Of a DNA stretch of 64,000 bases, positions 36,013-43,649 are shown in pieces. The stretch's first letter is position 1. Every line of letters starts with the position of its first letter. The notes under the pieces are model-generated. The model searched no databases. It had not been told where the DNA came from and worked only from the letters and a program-made list of their open reading frames with translations. Made by a program: the position numbers and the translations under genes. This DNA comes from Pseudomonas sp. GM21 (GTDB lineage: Bacteria; Pseudomonadota; Gammaproteobacteria; Pseudomonadales; Pseudomonadaceae): contig NZ_AKJS01000191.1 in assembly GCF_000282215.1 (NCBI RefSeq), forward strand, positions 1 through 64,000, written 5' to 3'.

Positions 36013-36972
36013 ATGGATCTTCTGCTCATTTTGACCTATGCAGCCATCTGCGTTGCCATCTTCAAAATTTTCCGCATACCGCTGAACAAATGGACGGTTC
36101 CAACGGCGGTGCTCGGTGGGATCCTGATTGTCGGCGCATTGATCTTCACGATGAACTACAACCATCCATACTCTGAGGTTGCTCGTTCTTACTTCGTCTC
36201 CGTACCGGTGATTCCGGTGGTGACCGGTCTGGTGATCGAGGTGCCGGTCAAGGGTAACGAGCCGCTCGAAAAAGGTGATGTGCTGTTTCGTATCGACCCT
36301 GCCCCGTTCGAGTACCGGGTCAGGTCCATCAAGGCACAGTTAGTCTCGGCAAAAGCTGATCGTGCTCGAATCACTGAGCTGATCAAGCGCAACTTCGGCA
36401 CCCAACGTGAACTGGACGTCGTCATTGCTCGATCCGACGACTTGCAGGCTCAACTGGATAATGCTCAGTATGAACTGGACAACTCCACTGTTCGGGCGCC
36501 TAGCAAAGGCTTCGTGACCCATGTTTCGTTGCGTCCGGGCATGATGGCCACTAAGTTCCCCTTGCGCCCTTCCATGGTGTTCATCCCGGAAGAGGGTCAT
36601 TACTTTGCCGCATGGATGCGTCAAAACAGTCAGTTGCGCTTGACGGTAGGCGATGAAGCGGAAGTGGCTTTTGACGGCATTCCCGGCAGAGTGTTCGCGG
36701 GACGGGTCACAAGCGTGATCGGCGTTATCGCAGAGGGGCAAGTTCAGCCCTCCGGAACGTTGATTGGCTACACCGGCTCACCGCCGGCAGGCCGGGTACC
36801 GGTCATTATCGAAATCACCGACCCTGCCTATGCCCAATACAGCAAGCTGATGCCCGGTGGCGCCTATGGGCAGGCGGCGATTTACAGTCAACACTTTCAC
36901 CATATCGCCATGATGCGCAAGATTCTGCTGCGCATGGCTGCCTGGATGAACTACATCTTTCCATTCCATTAA
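36013..36972 (+). CDS. HlyD-type membrane fusion protein (YiaV-like)
   Basis: Product of 319 residues. Two N-terminal hydrophobic segments (about 3-20 and 32-50) precede a split lipoyl domain (VIPVVTGLVIEVPV and VRAPSKGFVTHV) with a short coiled hairpin between. A beta-barrel domain and an amphipathic C-terminus follow. It pairs with DUF3302 as in yiaVW and lacks an adjacent ABC, MFS or outer-membrane partner. Periplasmic envelope maintenance or export is plausible but unproven. Confidence 0.9.
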   Translation: MDLLLILTYAAICVAIFKIFRIPLNKWTVPTAVLGGILIVGALIFTMNYNHPYSEVARSYFVSVPVIPVVTGLVIEVPVKGNEPLEKGDVLFRIDPAPFEYRVRSIKAQLVSAKADRARITELIKRNFGTQRELDVVIARSDDLQAQLDNAQYELDNSTVRAPSKGFVTHVSLRPGMMATKFPLRPSMVFIPEEGHYFAAWMRQNSQLRLTVGDEAEVAFDGIPGRVFAGRVTSVIGVIAEGQVQPSGTLIGYTGSPPAGRVPVIIEITDPAYAQYSKLMPGGAYGQAAIYSQHFHHIAMMRKILLRMAAWMNYIFPFH

Positions 36973-36980
36973 GAACTGGC

Positions 36981-37007
36981 TGACGCCCTCTTCCATAGGG
37001 GGCGTCA
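36981..37007 (+). terminator. Possible terminator after the HlyD-type gene
   Basis: TGACGCCC and GGGCGTCA form an 8-base stem around 11 bases, 8 bases after the stop codon. The following sequence is C-rich rather than T-rich, so the call is weak. Confidence 0.45.
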
Positions 37008-37128
37008 CCCCTCCTCTGTCCGCCCCCGGACCGACTGGATTTTTTAGTTGCAGTGACTACACGCCACCGTTCAGGTGTCGCGTGGTCGGCTGAGTTGTGC
37101 ATGAAAGGATTTGGAGTTGGAGCAGCAC

Positions 37129-38865
37129 ATGAGTCAACAACGTAGCGATCAGGATGATCGGCTTTCACGGTTTACCCCCCCGCTACCGGAGTGGATGGGA
37201 CACTATCGACAAGCCTTCTTCAAGGGCGATGTCCTTGCGGGGCTGACCGCCGCGGCGGTGGTCATTCCCAAGGCGCTGGCATACGCCACCATTGCAGGCC
37301 TGCCGGTGCAGGTCGGTCTCTATACCGTATTGGTACCGATGGCGATCTACGCCGTACTCGGCAGTTCGCGGCCGCTCAGCGTCAGTACCACAACCACCCT
37401 GGCCATTCTGGTCGCCTCCGCACTTGGGCAGATCAGCCCGTACGGCGATACGGCGACCTTGATAGTGGCCTCCGCGACGCTGGCCTTTATGGTGGGCGCC
37501 ATACTGGTCGCGGCAGGCGTGATGCGCCTGGGCTTTGTTGCCAATTTTATTTCAGAACCGGTACTGGTGGGTTTCAAAGCCGGCATCGGGATTGTCATCG
37601 TGCTCGACCAGCTCCCCAAGTTGCTGGGCATCCACATCGACAAAGGCGGCTTTTTGCACAACGTGCTCGCTACCTTCCAGGGGCTGGGGCACGCCTCATG
37701 GCCGACCGTGGCAGTCGGCGTGTTCATGGTGGTGATTCTGATCGGGATGAAGCACTTTGCTCCTCGATGGCCGGCGCCGCTGATTGCGGTCGCGCTCGGC
37801 ATCGTCGGCATGAGTGTGCTCAATCTGGAGCAATGGGGTGTATCGGCCGTGGGGGTCGTTCCAATCGGGCTGCCATCGTTGACGCTGCCCAATTGGTCGA
37901 TCGTGTCCGAACTCTGGCCGTCGGCCATGGGCATTGCACTCATGAGCTTTACCGAAACCATCGCGGCAGGACGTGCATTTGCCCGCAGTGATGAACCCGC
38001 GCTGCAGCCCAACCGTGAACTGGTGGCGACAGGCGTTGCCAACCTGGGCGGTGCGTTTCTTGGCGCCATGGCCGCCGGGGGTGGGACCACTCAAACGGCG
38101 GTCAACCGCCTGGCCGGTGCGCGATCACAATTGGCGGGGTTGATGACTGCCGGGTTGGCGCTGGGGACGTGCCTGCTGATCGCCCCGTTCATTGGTTTGA
38201 TGCCCAATGCCACGCTCGCCGCCGTGGTGATTGTGTATTCGACAGGCCTGATCCAGCCCTCGGAGTTTCGCGACATTCTTTTGGTGCGCCGCACAGAGTT
38301 TATCTGGGCGCTTGTGGCCATGGTCGGGGTCATGTTTCTCGGCACGCTGCAGGGTATCGTCGTGGCGATCATTGTGTCGTTGCTGGCGCTGGCCTACCAG
38401 GTCTCGGACCCGCCCGTGCACAGATTGGGGCGCAAACCCGGCACCAACATCTATCGCCCGTCATCTACCGAGACTGACGACGATGAGCACTTTGAAGGGC
38501 TGTTACTGCTGCGGCCTGAAGGTCGCATTTTCTTTGCCAACGCCGAACATTTGGGGTCGAAAATACGGCCGATGATTGTGGAGGCAGCGCCCAGTGTCGT
38601 GATTCTCGATTTGCGCAGTGTTTTCGATCTGGAATACACCGCCTTGAAAATACTCACGGAGGCGGAACAGCGCTTGCGGGAAAAGGACATCTCGTTGTGG
38701 CTGGTGGGCATGAGCCCAAGCGTTGGCGCGATGGTTAGCCATGCGCCATTGGGCCATGCACTGGGCAACACACGAATGTTCTTCAATCTGGAGCAAGCCG
38801 TTGCGCATTATCAGAAGCAGCACCCATCGACAGTGAATTTCGTACGCTGCCCGGCAGCCGGGTGA
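37129..38865 (+). CDS. SulP-family anion transporter with STAS domain
   Basis: Product of 578 residues from ATG 37129 with GGAG upstream. The transmembrane part (about 25-430) has the SulP signature near the start (GLTAAAVVIPKALAYATIAGLPVQVG) and a later TETIAAGRAFAR segment. A cytoplasmic STAS domain (about 450-560) includes VVILDLRSVFDLEYTAL. SulP proteins carry sulfate, bicarbonate or dicarboxylates. Standing alone here, its substrate cannot be assigned; a link to sulfate from the sulfatase is only speculative. Confidence 0.93.
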   Translation: MSQQRSDQDDRLSRFTPPLPEWMGHYRQAFFKGDVLAGLTAAAVVIPKALAYATIAGLPVQVGLYTVLVPMAIYAVLGSSRPLSVSTTTTLAILVASALGQISPYGDTATLIVASATLAFMVGAILVAAGVMRLGFVANFISEPVLVGFKAGIGIVIVLDQLPKLLGIHIDKGGFLHNVLATFQGLGHASWPTVAVGVFMVVILIGMKHFAPRWPAPLIAVALGIVGMSVLNLEQWGVSAVGVVPIGLPSLTLPNWSIVSELWPSAMGIALMSFTETIAAGRAFARSDEPALQPNRELVATGVANLGGAFLGAMAAGGGTTQTAVNRLAGARSQLAGLMTAGLALGTCLLIAPFIGLMPNATLAAVVIVYSTGLIQPSEFRDILLVRRTEFIWALVAMVGVMFLGTLQGIVVAIIVSLLALAYQVSDPPVHRLGRKPGTNIYRPSSTETDDDEHFEGLLLLRPEGRIFFANAEHLGSKIRPMIVEAAPSVVILDLRSVFDLEYTALKILTEAEQRLREKDISLWLVGMSPSVGAMVSHAPLGHALGNTRMFFNLEQAVAHYQKQHPSTVNFVRCPAAG

Positions 38866-38978
38866 GGTACGTCAGCGTGTCCTTGAGAAATTGAACTACC
38901 CTTTACTCGCAAGCCGTAGCGGTGATTACAAGCCGGTACGCACCGCATTCAAAGCCAACTTGAGGTTGAAGTATTACG

Positions 38979-39797
38979 ATGAAAAAACAAGATCGTGAAA
39001 TAGCCGACTCCGCGGAAAAGAAAGCCGAAGGGCTTAGCCGCAAAGAATACGAAGCCCAGTTGAAGACCCTGCATGTCGAGATGGTCAAATTGCAGCAGTG
39101 GGTTGTTGCCACAGGGGCCAAGGTCGTGGTTGTTTTCGAAGGCCGCGATGGCGCTGGCAAGGGTGGCACCATCAAGGCGCTGACCGAGCGTGTCAGCCCG
39201 CGGGTATTCCGTGTGGTGGCCTTGCCGGCACCGTCCGAGCGAGAAAAAAGCCAGATGTACCTGCAGCGCTACATGCCGCACTTTCCGGCAGCTGGCGAGG
39301 TCGTCATCTTCGACCGCAGCTGGTACAACCGCGCGGGCGTCGAGCGGGTCATGGGTTTTTGCGACGAGAAACAGGTGAACAGCTTTTTGACGCTGGCGCC
39401 GATGTTCGAACGTCTTATGGTCAACTCCGGCGTGCTGCTGTTCAAGTACTGGCTGGAAGTCAGCCCGGAAGAGCAGACCCGGCGTCTCAAGGAACGCATC
39501 ACTGACGGACGCAAGATCTGGAAACTGTCGCCGATGGACATCAAATCCTACAACCGCTGGGACGACTACACGCGCGCCCGTGACGACATGTTCGAAGCCA
39601 CCGACACTGAATGGGCACCGTGGAATGTCGCCCGTTCAGAAGACAAGAAATCCGTACGGCTGAATGTGCTGACTCACTTGCTGGAGAACATTCCCTACAA
39701 AAAAATCAAGCAGGACAAAGTCGTTCTGCCAAAACGCAAAATCGGCAGCTACAAGGCCGCCAACTATCCGTTCAAATACATCGCTGAACCCTACTGA
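38979..39797 (+). CDS. ppk2: Polyphosphate kinase 2
   Basis: Product of 272 residues. Walker A is GRDGAGKGG, the lid region includes PSEREKSQMYLQRY, and Walker B is FDRSWYNR, all diagnostic of PPK2. The enzyme transfers phosphate between polyphosphate and nucleoside diphosphates, usually toward NTP synthesis, and acts in the cytoplasm. The single-domain length fits class I PPK2. Its stop codon lies in the loop of a 10-base hairpin, and it converges on a K+ channel gene. Confidence 0.95.
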   Translation: MKKQDREIADSAEKKAEGLSRKEYEAQLKTLHVEMVKLQQWVVATGAKVVVVFEGRDGAGKGGTIKALTERVSPRVFRVVALPAPSEREKSQMYLQRYMPHFPAAGEVVIFDRSWYNRAGVERVMGFCDEKQVNSFLTLAPMFERLMVNSGVLLFKYWLEVSPEEQTRRLKERITDGRKIWKLSPMDIKSYNRWDDYTRARDDMFEATDTEWAPWNVARSEDKKSVRLNVLTHLLENIPYKKIKQDKVVLPKRKIGSYKAANYPFKYIAEPY

Positions 39798-39807
39798 GGG
39801 TTCAGCG
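39782..39807 (+). terminator. Stem-loop over the ppk2 stop codon
   Basis: CGCTGAACCC and GGGTTCAGCG form a perfect 10-base stem; the 6-base loop TACTGA contains the ppk2 stop codon. There is no T run directly after it, so it may act with the neighbouring hairpin or protect the mRNA 3' end. Confidence 0.6.
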
Positions 39808-39814
39808 CGATGCA

Positions 39815-39846
39815 AAAGCGGCCTATTCCTCGGTTTGGGCCGCTTT
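39815..39846 (-). terminator. Terminator over the stop codon of the K+ channel gene
   Basis: AAAGCGGCC and GGCCGCTTT pair with a 14-base loop. Read on the minus strand, the stem ends in a short T run, and the channel stop codon is inside the loop. Confidence 0.6.
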
Positions 39847-40164
39847 CGCAGTTTCTTCGATGGCCCGGATACTGATTGCCGCGAAGATGGCCGTCATCAG
39901 TACGCCGTTGAAACCGAGCGCCACTGAAAGGATACGCGCGAGGGTCGTTTTCGGTACCAGGTCACCGTAGCCGATGGTCAAGCCGGTGATGAACCCGAAG
40001 TAGATACCGTCAAACGGCCCCCACCCTTCCAGTTGGCCGATGATGATTCCGAACAACACAATCGTGAATAACAGGATGGAGAAAATCGGCCAGACAACAA
40101 GAAAGTAAAACCACACTGTTTTGTAAAACTCTCTACGGACGTGCTTTGCAAAGGAATGTTTCAT
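39823..40164 (-). CDS. Two-helix potassium-channel family protein
   Basis: Product of 113 residues from ATG 40164 with AGGAAA upstream; a longer frame exists but lacks coding character. Two membrane helices (about 17-43 and 72-95) flank a pore loop with the selectivity filter TIGYGD. This is the minimal ion-channel (Ion_trans_2) layout and would tetramerise. No regulatory RCK domain is attached. It is divergent from potE and converges on ppk2. Confidence 0.9.
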   Translation of the reverse strand: MKHSFAKHVRREFYKTVWFYFLVVWPIFSILLFTIVLFGIIIGQLEGWGPFDGIYFGFITGLTIGYGDLVPKTTLARILSVALGFNGVLMTAIFAAISIRAIEETAKAAQTEE

Positions 40165-40258
40165 GTCGTGAGTTTCCTGAGGTTTACGTTGGCTACAGTT
40201 GAATGCGTGGGTTTCGACCTCTGACAGCTTGGCACAAGTGTGGAAAAAGGAGATTTTG

Positions 40259-41599
40259 ATGGCCGACTCAAGCAAAAAAATGAGCCTCATGGGGCTCACC
40301 ACACTGGTGATGGTCAACATGATGGGGTCGGGCATCATCATGCTGCCGACGAGCATGGCTCAACTCGGGGCCATTTCATTGCTGTCATGGATCGTCACGG
40401 CTGTCGGTTCCATGGCGATTGCTTACTGCTTTTCCCAATGCGGCATTTACTGTCAGCGCTCGGGCGGGTTGTCCGCCTACACCGAAGAAGCGCATGGCAA
40501 ATCAGGTTTCTTCCTCTGTTCGTATCTGTACTTTCTGTCGCTGGCCATCGCCAACGTCGCCGTTGCCATTTCCGCCGTAGGTTATATGACCTCGTTCCTG
40601 CCCTGGCTGGGCAGCGGCGCAATTCCCCTGTTCATCGGTACCGTAGGCCTGCTGTGGTTGACCACCGTGGCCAACTTCGGCGGTCCCGGCATCACCGGCA
40701 AGATCGGGGCGATTACTGTCTGGGGTGTGATTATCCCGGTGGCGGGACTGAGCATTATCGGCTGGTTCTGGTTCAAGTCGGATGTCCTGGTTGCCGCCTG
40801 GAACCCTAACAACCTCACCAATTCCGAAGCGATCAGCAAGGCGATTCCACTGACCCTGTGGGCTTTTCTGGGCATGGAGTCTGCAGCACAAGCTTCCGAT
40901 GCGGTGGAGAACCCCAAGCGCACCGTGCCACTCGCCTGCCTGTTCGGCACCCTCGGCGCCGCCGTCGTCTACATACTGTCGACGACCGTTATCCAAGGCA
41001 TCATCCCCAATGCTGAACTGGCCAATTCTTCGGCGCCCTTCGCACTGGTCTACGCGCAAATGTTCAACCCCATGGTCGGCAATATCATCATGGCGCTGGC
41101 GGTGATGGCCTGTGTCGGCTCGCTGTTGGGCTGGCAATTCACGCTGGCGCAAACGGCGAAGATGACCGCTGACCAAGGAATGTTTCCGAAACTGTTCAGC
41201 AAGGTCAACACGCGCAATGCCCCGCTCATGGGCATGCTCGCCTGTGGTGTGTTGCAGACGCTGATGGCCTTGTCGACCATTTCACCCAATGCCAGCGAGC
41301 AGTTCGGCAAGCTGGTCAATCTTGCCGCCGTGACCAACCTGATTCCCTACGTGACGGCGCTGACCGGGCTGCTGGTCATGATGTACAAGGCCTCGGTTTC
41401 GCCAGCGGTCTACCTGCGCAATACCCCGGCGTTGCTGGTCGCGGTCGCCTATTCGTTGTACGCCCTGCATGCCTGCGGCAAGGACGCCGTGTTCGGCGGG
41501 GCCCTGGTCCTGGCCTTCGGGTACCCGCTCTATGGTCTGCTCGCCAAGCGCTTTGCCACGGTGTCTGCAACCGGTCAACCCAGGGGTGATATCCCTTAG
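40259..41599 (+). CDS. potE: Putrescine:ornithine antiporter
   Basis: Product of 446 residues from ATG 40259 with AAGGAG upstream. The sequence closely follows E. coli PotE throughout: MVNMMGSGIIMLP near residue 20, TVANFGG and ITVWGVIIPV in the middle, and WAFLGMESA later. It has twelve membrane helices of the APC family. PotE exchanges putrescine for ornithine or takes up putrescine with protons. E. coli potE follows speF; no ornithine decarboxylase is adjacent here. An orphan solute-binding protein gene follows after 48 bases. Confidence 0.92.
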   Translation: MADSSKKMSLMGLTTLVMVNMMGSGIIMLPTSMAQLGAISLLSWIVTAVGSMAIAYCFSQCGIYCQRSGGLSAYTEEAHGKSGFFLCSYLYFLSLAIANVAVAISAVGYMTSFLPWLGSGAIPLFIGTVGLLWLTTVANFGGPGITGKIGAITVWGVIIPVAGLSIIGWFWFKSDVLVAAWNPNNLTNSEAISKAIPLTLWAFLGMESAAQASDAVENPKRTVPLACLFGTLGAAVVYILSTTVIQGIIPNAELANSSAPFALVYAQMFNPMVGNIIMALAVMACVGSLLGWQFTLAQTAKMTADQGMFPKLFSKVNTRNAPLMGMLACGVLQTLMALSTISPNASEQFGKLVNLAAVTNLIPYVTALTGLLVMMYKASVSPAVYLRNTPALLVAVAYSLYALHACGKDAVFGGALVLAFGYPLYGLLAKRFATVSATGQPRGDIP

Positions 41600-41647
41600 G
41601 ACTGGTTTTCAGGACAGCACTGACATCTGCACACGGGGAATCAGGAC

Positions 41648-42553
41648 ATGAACGGACAACGAACCAAAACCACCGCACGGCTGCTCGCCGGCCTGCTGCT
41701 GACCGTGCCGATACTGGCCGGTGCCAGCACCCTTGAACGCGTGCGTTCGAGCAATACGTTGAACCTCGGCTACCTGCCGGAATTCGCCCCCTTCAGTTAC
41801 AAGGAAGGTGACAAGGTTCAGGGGTATGCCATTGGGCTTTGCGAAAAAATCGCCGATAAGGTCAAGGCCGAACTGGGGTTGCCCGAGTTGCAGGTGCGCT
41901 ACCAGCCTGTCACCACTGCTGATGAGATCAGTGCGGTCAGCTCGGGCAAGGTCGACATCCTTTGCACGCCGACACCACGGACACTTGAGCGACGCAAGTC
42001 AGTGAGCTACTCAGTGCCGATCTACACGGCCGGCCTCTCGGTGGTGGTGCACCAGGATGCCCCGGCACCGCTGCTGGAAGTACTAAACGGCAAAGTGGCC
42101 CATACCGGGCCGACCTGGCGTGCAACCATCAACCATGGGCTGACCAATCAGACGTATGTCACCACCAAGGGCGGCGTGACCGAGGCGTGGATTCGTCAGC
42201 AGATGCGCTTGCTCGGCGTGGTCGCTACCCTGATCACGGTCGACACCACCGCCGCCGGTCTGAAATTGGTCGCAGAAGGCAAAGCGGATGCCATGTTCAG
42301 CGAACGGATGATGCTCAGGAACCTCCTCGACAACCATTACCCCACCGGAAACCTGGTCCTGCTGGAGCGCATCTTTGAGTACGCCCCGACGGCCATGGCG
42401 GTGCCGCGTGACGATGAAGACTTCCGTCTGCTGGTTGATACCACGCTGAGTGAAATGTACCGATCCGGCGAGATTGAACAGGCGTACGACAAGTACCTGG
42501 AAGGCGCCAACGAAACGACCCGCAAGCTGTTCAAGGTCTATGCGCTACCTTAG
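41648..42553 (+). CDS. Amino-acid-type solute-binding protein without its ABC partner
   Basis: Product of 301 residues with a signal peptide ending at AGAS. It has the family 3 binding-protein pattern: LNLGYLPEFAPFSYKE near the N-terminus, a middle hinge and the late GEIEQAYDKYL end. It would bind a polar amino acid or amine in the periplasm. No permease or ATPase lies nearby, only PotE upstream. It could serve a remote ABC system or act as a signalling receptor. Confidence 0.9.
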   Translation: MNGQRTKTTARLLAGLLLTVPILAGASTLERVRSSNTLNLGYLPEFAPFSYKEGDKVQGYAIGLCEKIADKVKAELGLPELQVRYQPVTTADEISAVSSGKVDILCTPTPRTLERRKSVSYSVPIYTAGLSVVVHQDAPAPLLEVLNGKVAHTGPTWRATINHGLTNQTYVTTKGGVTEAWIRQQMRLLGVVATLITVDTTAAGLKLVAEGKADAMFSERMMLRNLLDNHYPTGNLVLLERIFEYAPTAMAVPRDDEDFRLLVDTTLSEMYRSGEIEQAYDKYLEGANETTRKLFKVYALP

Positions 42554-42603
42554 CACCGGTGAATTTTGAGATGTCGTGGCACTGGAAAATGCCCGTAATC
42601 AAG

Positions 42604-42879
42604 TTACCTGTATTCGCGTGTATGCCAAAGGCGCAACAGGTAAATGGTTGAACTCTGAATTTCGTAACGCAGTTCGTAGTGGCCGATCAGGATTCGACGC
42701 ACGTCGCGCGGTTCGAATTCTTCCAGGCGCTCACCAATGCGCGGATTAACCAACAAGGTGCTTGGGGCAGCGGTGAGTTGTTGAACAGTGTGTATGGCCG
42801 CAGCTTTGTTCACCGTGGCCAGAAATTCGTACAAACGGGCAATGTCGGAAAGTGCCTTGCTAGTCCACTTCAATTCCAT
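42604..42879 (-). CDS. RelE/ParE-family toxin
   Basis: Product of 91 residues with the RelE/ParE pattern: MELKWTSKALSDIARLYEFL at the start, an Arg-rich RDVRRILIGHYELRYEI centre and an ending LLRLWHTREYR. These toxins either cut mRNA on ribosomes or poison gyrase; which applies here is not readable. Its start codon overlaps the antitoxin stop by one base, so both are expressed together. Confidence 0.92.
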   Translation of the reverse strand: MELKWTSKALSDIARLYEFLATVNKAAAIHTVQQLTAAPSTLLVNPRIGERLEEFEPRDVRRILIGHYELRYEIQSSTIYLLRLWHTREYR

Positions 42880-43151
42880 TAACGCGGTACCGGCAGCGGA
42901 AAATCTGTACTGAGACTTTCGGCCCAGGCCTGGACAGCCTGATGATCGATCACGTGGCCAGCGTCCACATCAACCAAGGCTTCACGCGTCAGACGACTGC
43001 GCTCTTCTTCTTGATCGATCCAGGCAGACAGCGCTTGCTTGACGATCCAGTTCTTGGAACGTTCAAGGCGCTCGGCAATCTCGTCGACCCTTTCGGCTAG
43101 ATCCACAGGGATATGAGCCGTCACAGATCGGGTTTTGACGGTAGTAGCCAT
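42879..43151 (-). CDS. Ribbon-helix-helix antitoxin
   Basis: Product of 90 residues from ATG 43151. The N-terminal ribbon-helix-helix (about 6-50; VTAHIPVDLAERVDEIAERL then SKNWIVKQAL) binds the promoter as a dimer. The acidic C-terminal tail should wrap the toxin. It precedes the toxin with a one-base overlap, the usual order for ParDE/RelBE-type loci. It probably represses its own promoter upstream of 43151. Confidence 0.92.
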   Translation of the reverse strand: MATTVKTRSVTAHIPVDLAERVDEIAERLERSKNWIVKQALSAWIDQEEERSRLTREALVDVDAGHVIDHQAVQAWAESLSTDFPLPVPR

Positions 43152-43287
43152 GATCATCACTCCAATGCTGCGCAGAGCAGCAGTTTCTCATTTGAGTACA
43201 TTCGGGCACCAAGTCCGAGGCGGTGTTCGCACACCTGACCTTTAGAATAGTCGAAGGCTAACCGCCCTTAAATCACAATGCATCATT

Positions 43288-43301
43288 ATGATCTAAATCA
43301 A
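43288..43301. promoter_or_regulatory. ANR/FNR-like box
   Basis: ATGAT-CTAA-ATCAA differs from the palindrome TTGAT-N4-ATCAA at one position. It lies in an AT-rich patch (43271-43316) about 137 bases upstream of the antitoxin start. No plus-strand gene follows before the terminator at 43378. Confidence 0.35.
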
Positions 43302-43377
43302 ATCATAATTAATCACTTTGGGCGGCAAGGCCCTGATGTGCGGTCGGGCAATTCCTCATCTTGCGAAAAGGCCTGCC

Positions 43378-43420
43378 AAAAAAAAACAGGAGCGCGGCAA
43401 GCCGGGCTCCTGTTTTTTTT
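43378..43420 (-). terminator. Bidirectional terminator after the cstA operon
   Basis: A run of A, CAGGAGC, a GC-rich loop region, GCTCCTG and a run of eight T form a strong stem with U-tracts on both strands. It lies 17 bases beyond the YbdD stop and would end the minus-strand cstA transcript. Confidence 0.92.
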
Positions 43421-43436
43421 GCCTGGTCCTAGTGCA

Positions 43437-43634
43437 TCAACAGCACTTGGGCCCGGCCTTGCTGCCATATCGAGCTTCCTGGCGTTCCCGGAAGAACACC
43501 TCGTAACTCATCACCGGTTTGTCCGGGTGTTTATTCTGCATGTGCTCGACGTAGGTGTCGTAATCGGGCATTCCCACCATCAGGCGTGCGGCCTGACCGA
43601 GGTATTTACCGAGACGACTCAGATCATTGAACAT
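43437..43634 (-). CDS. YbdD/YjiX-family small protein
   Basis: Product of 65 residues from ATG 43634, with GGAGGAGGG upstream. It shows the family features: [20 protein letters not shown] in the first half and a [17 protein letters not shown] end with C-terminal Cys-Cys. In E. coli YbdD and YjiX partner CstA and BtsT and are needed for full pyruvate or peptide transport. It follows cstA by 15 bases. Confidence 0.93.
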   Translation of the reverse strand: MFNDLSRLGKYLGQAARLMVGMPDYDTYVEHMQNKHPDKPVMSYEVFFRERQEARYGSKAGPKCC

Positions 43635-43649
43635 CAACACCCTCCTCCA

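Noticed and set aside
43300-43420. A CrcX/CrcZ-type small RNA downstream of cstA
   Set aside because: The region lacks repeated AANAANAA motifs and a sigma-54 promoter, both expected for Crc-sequestering RNAs.
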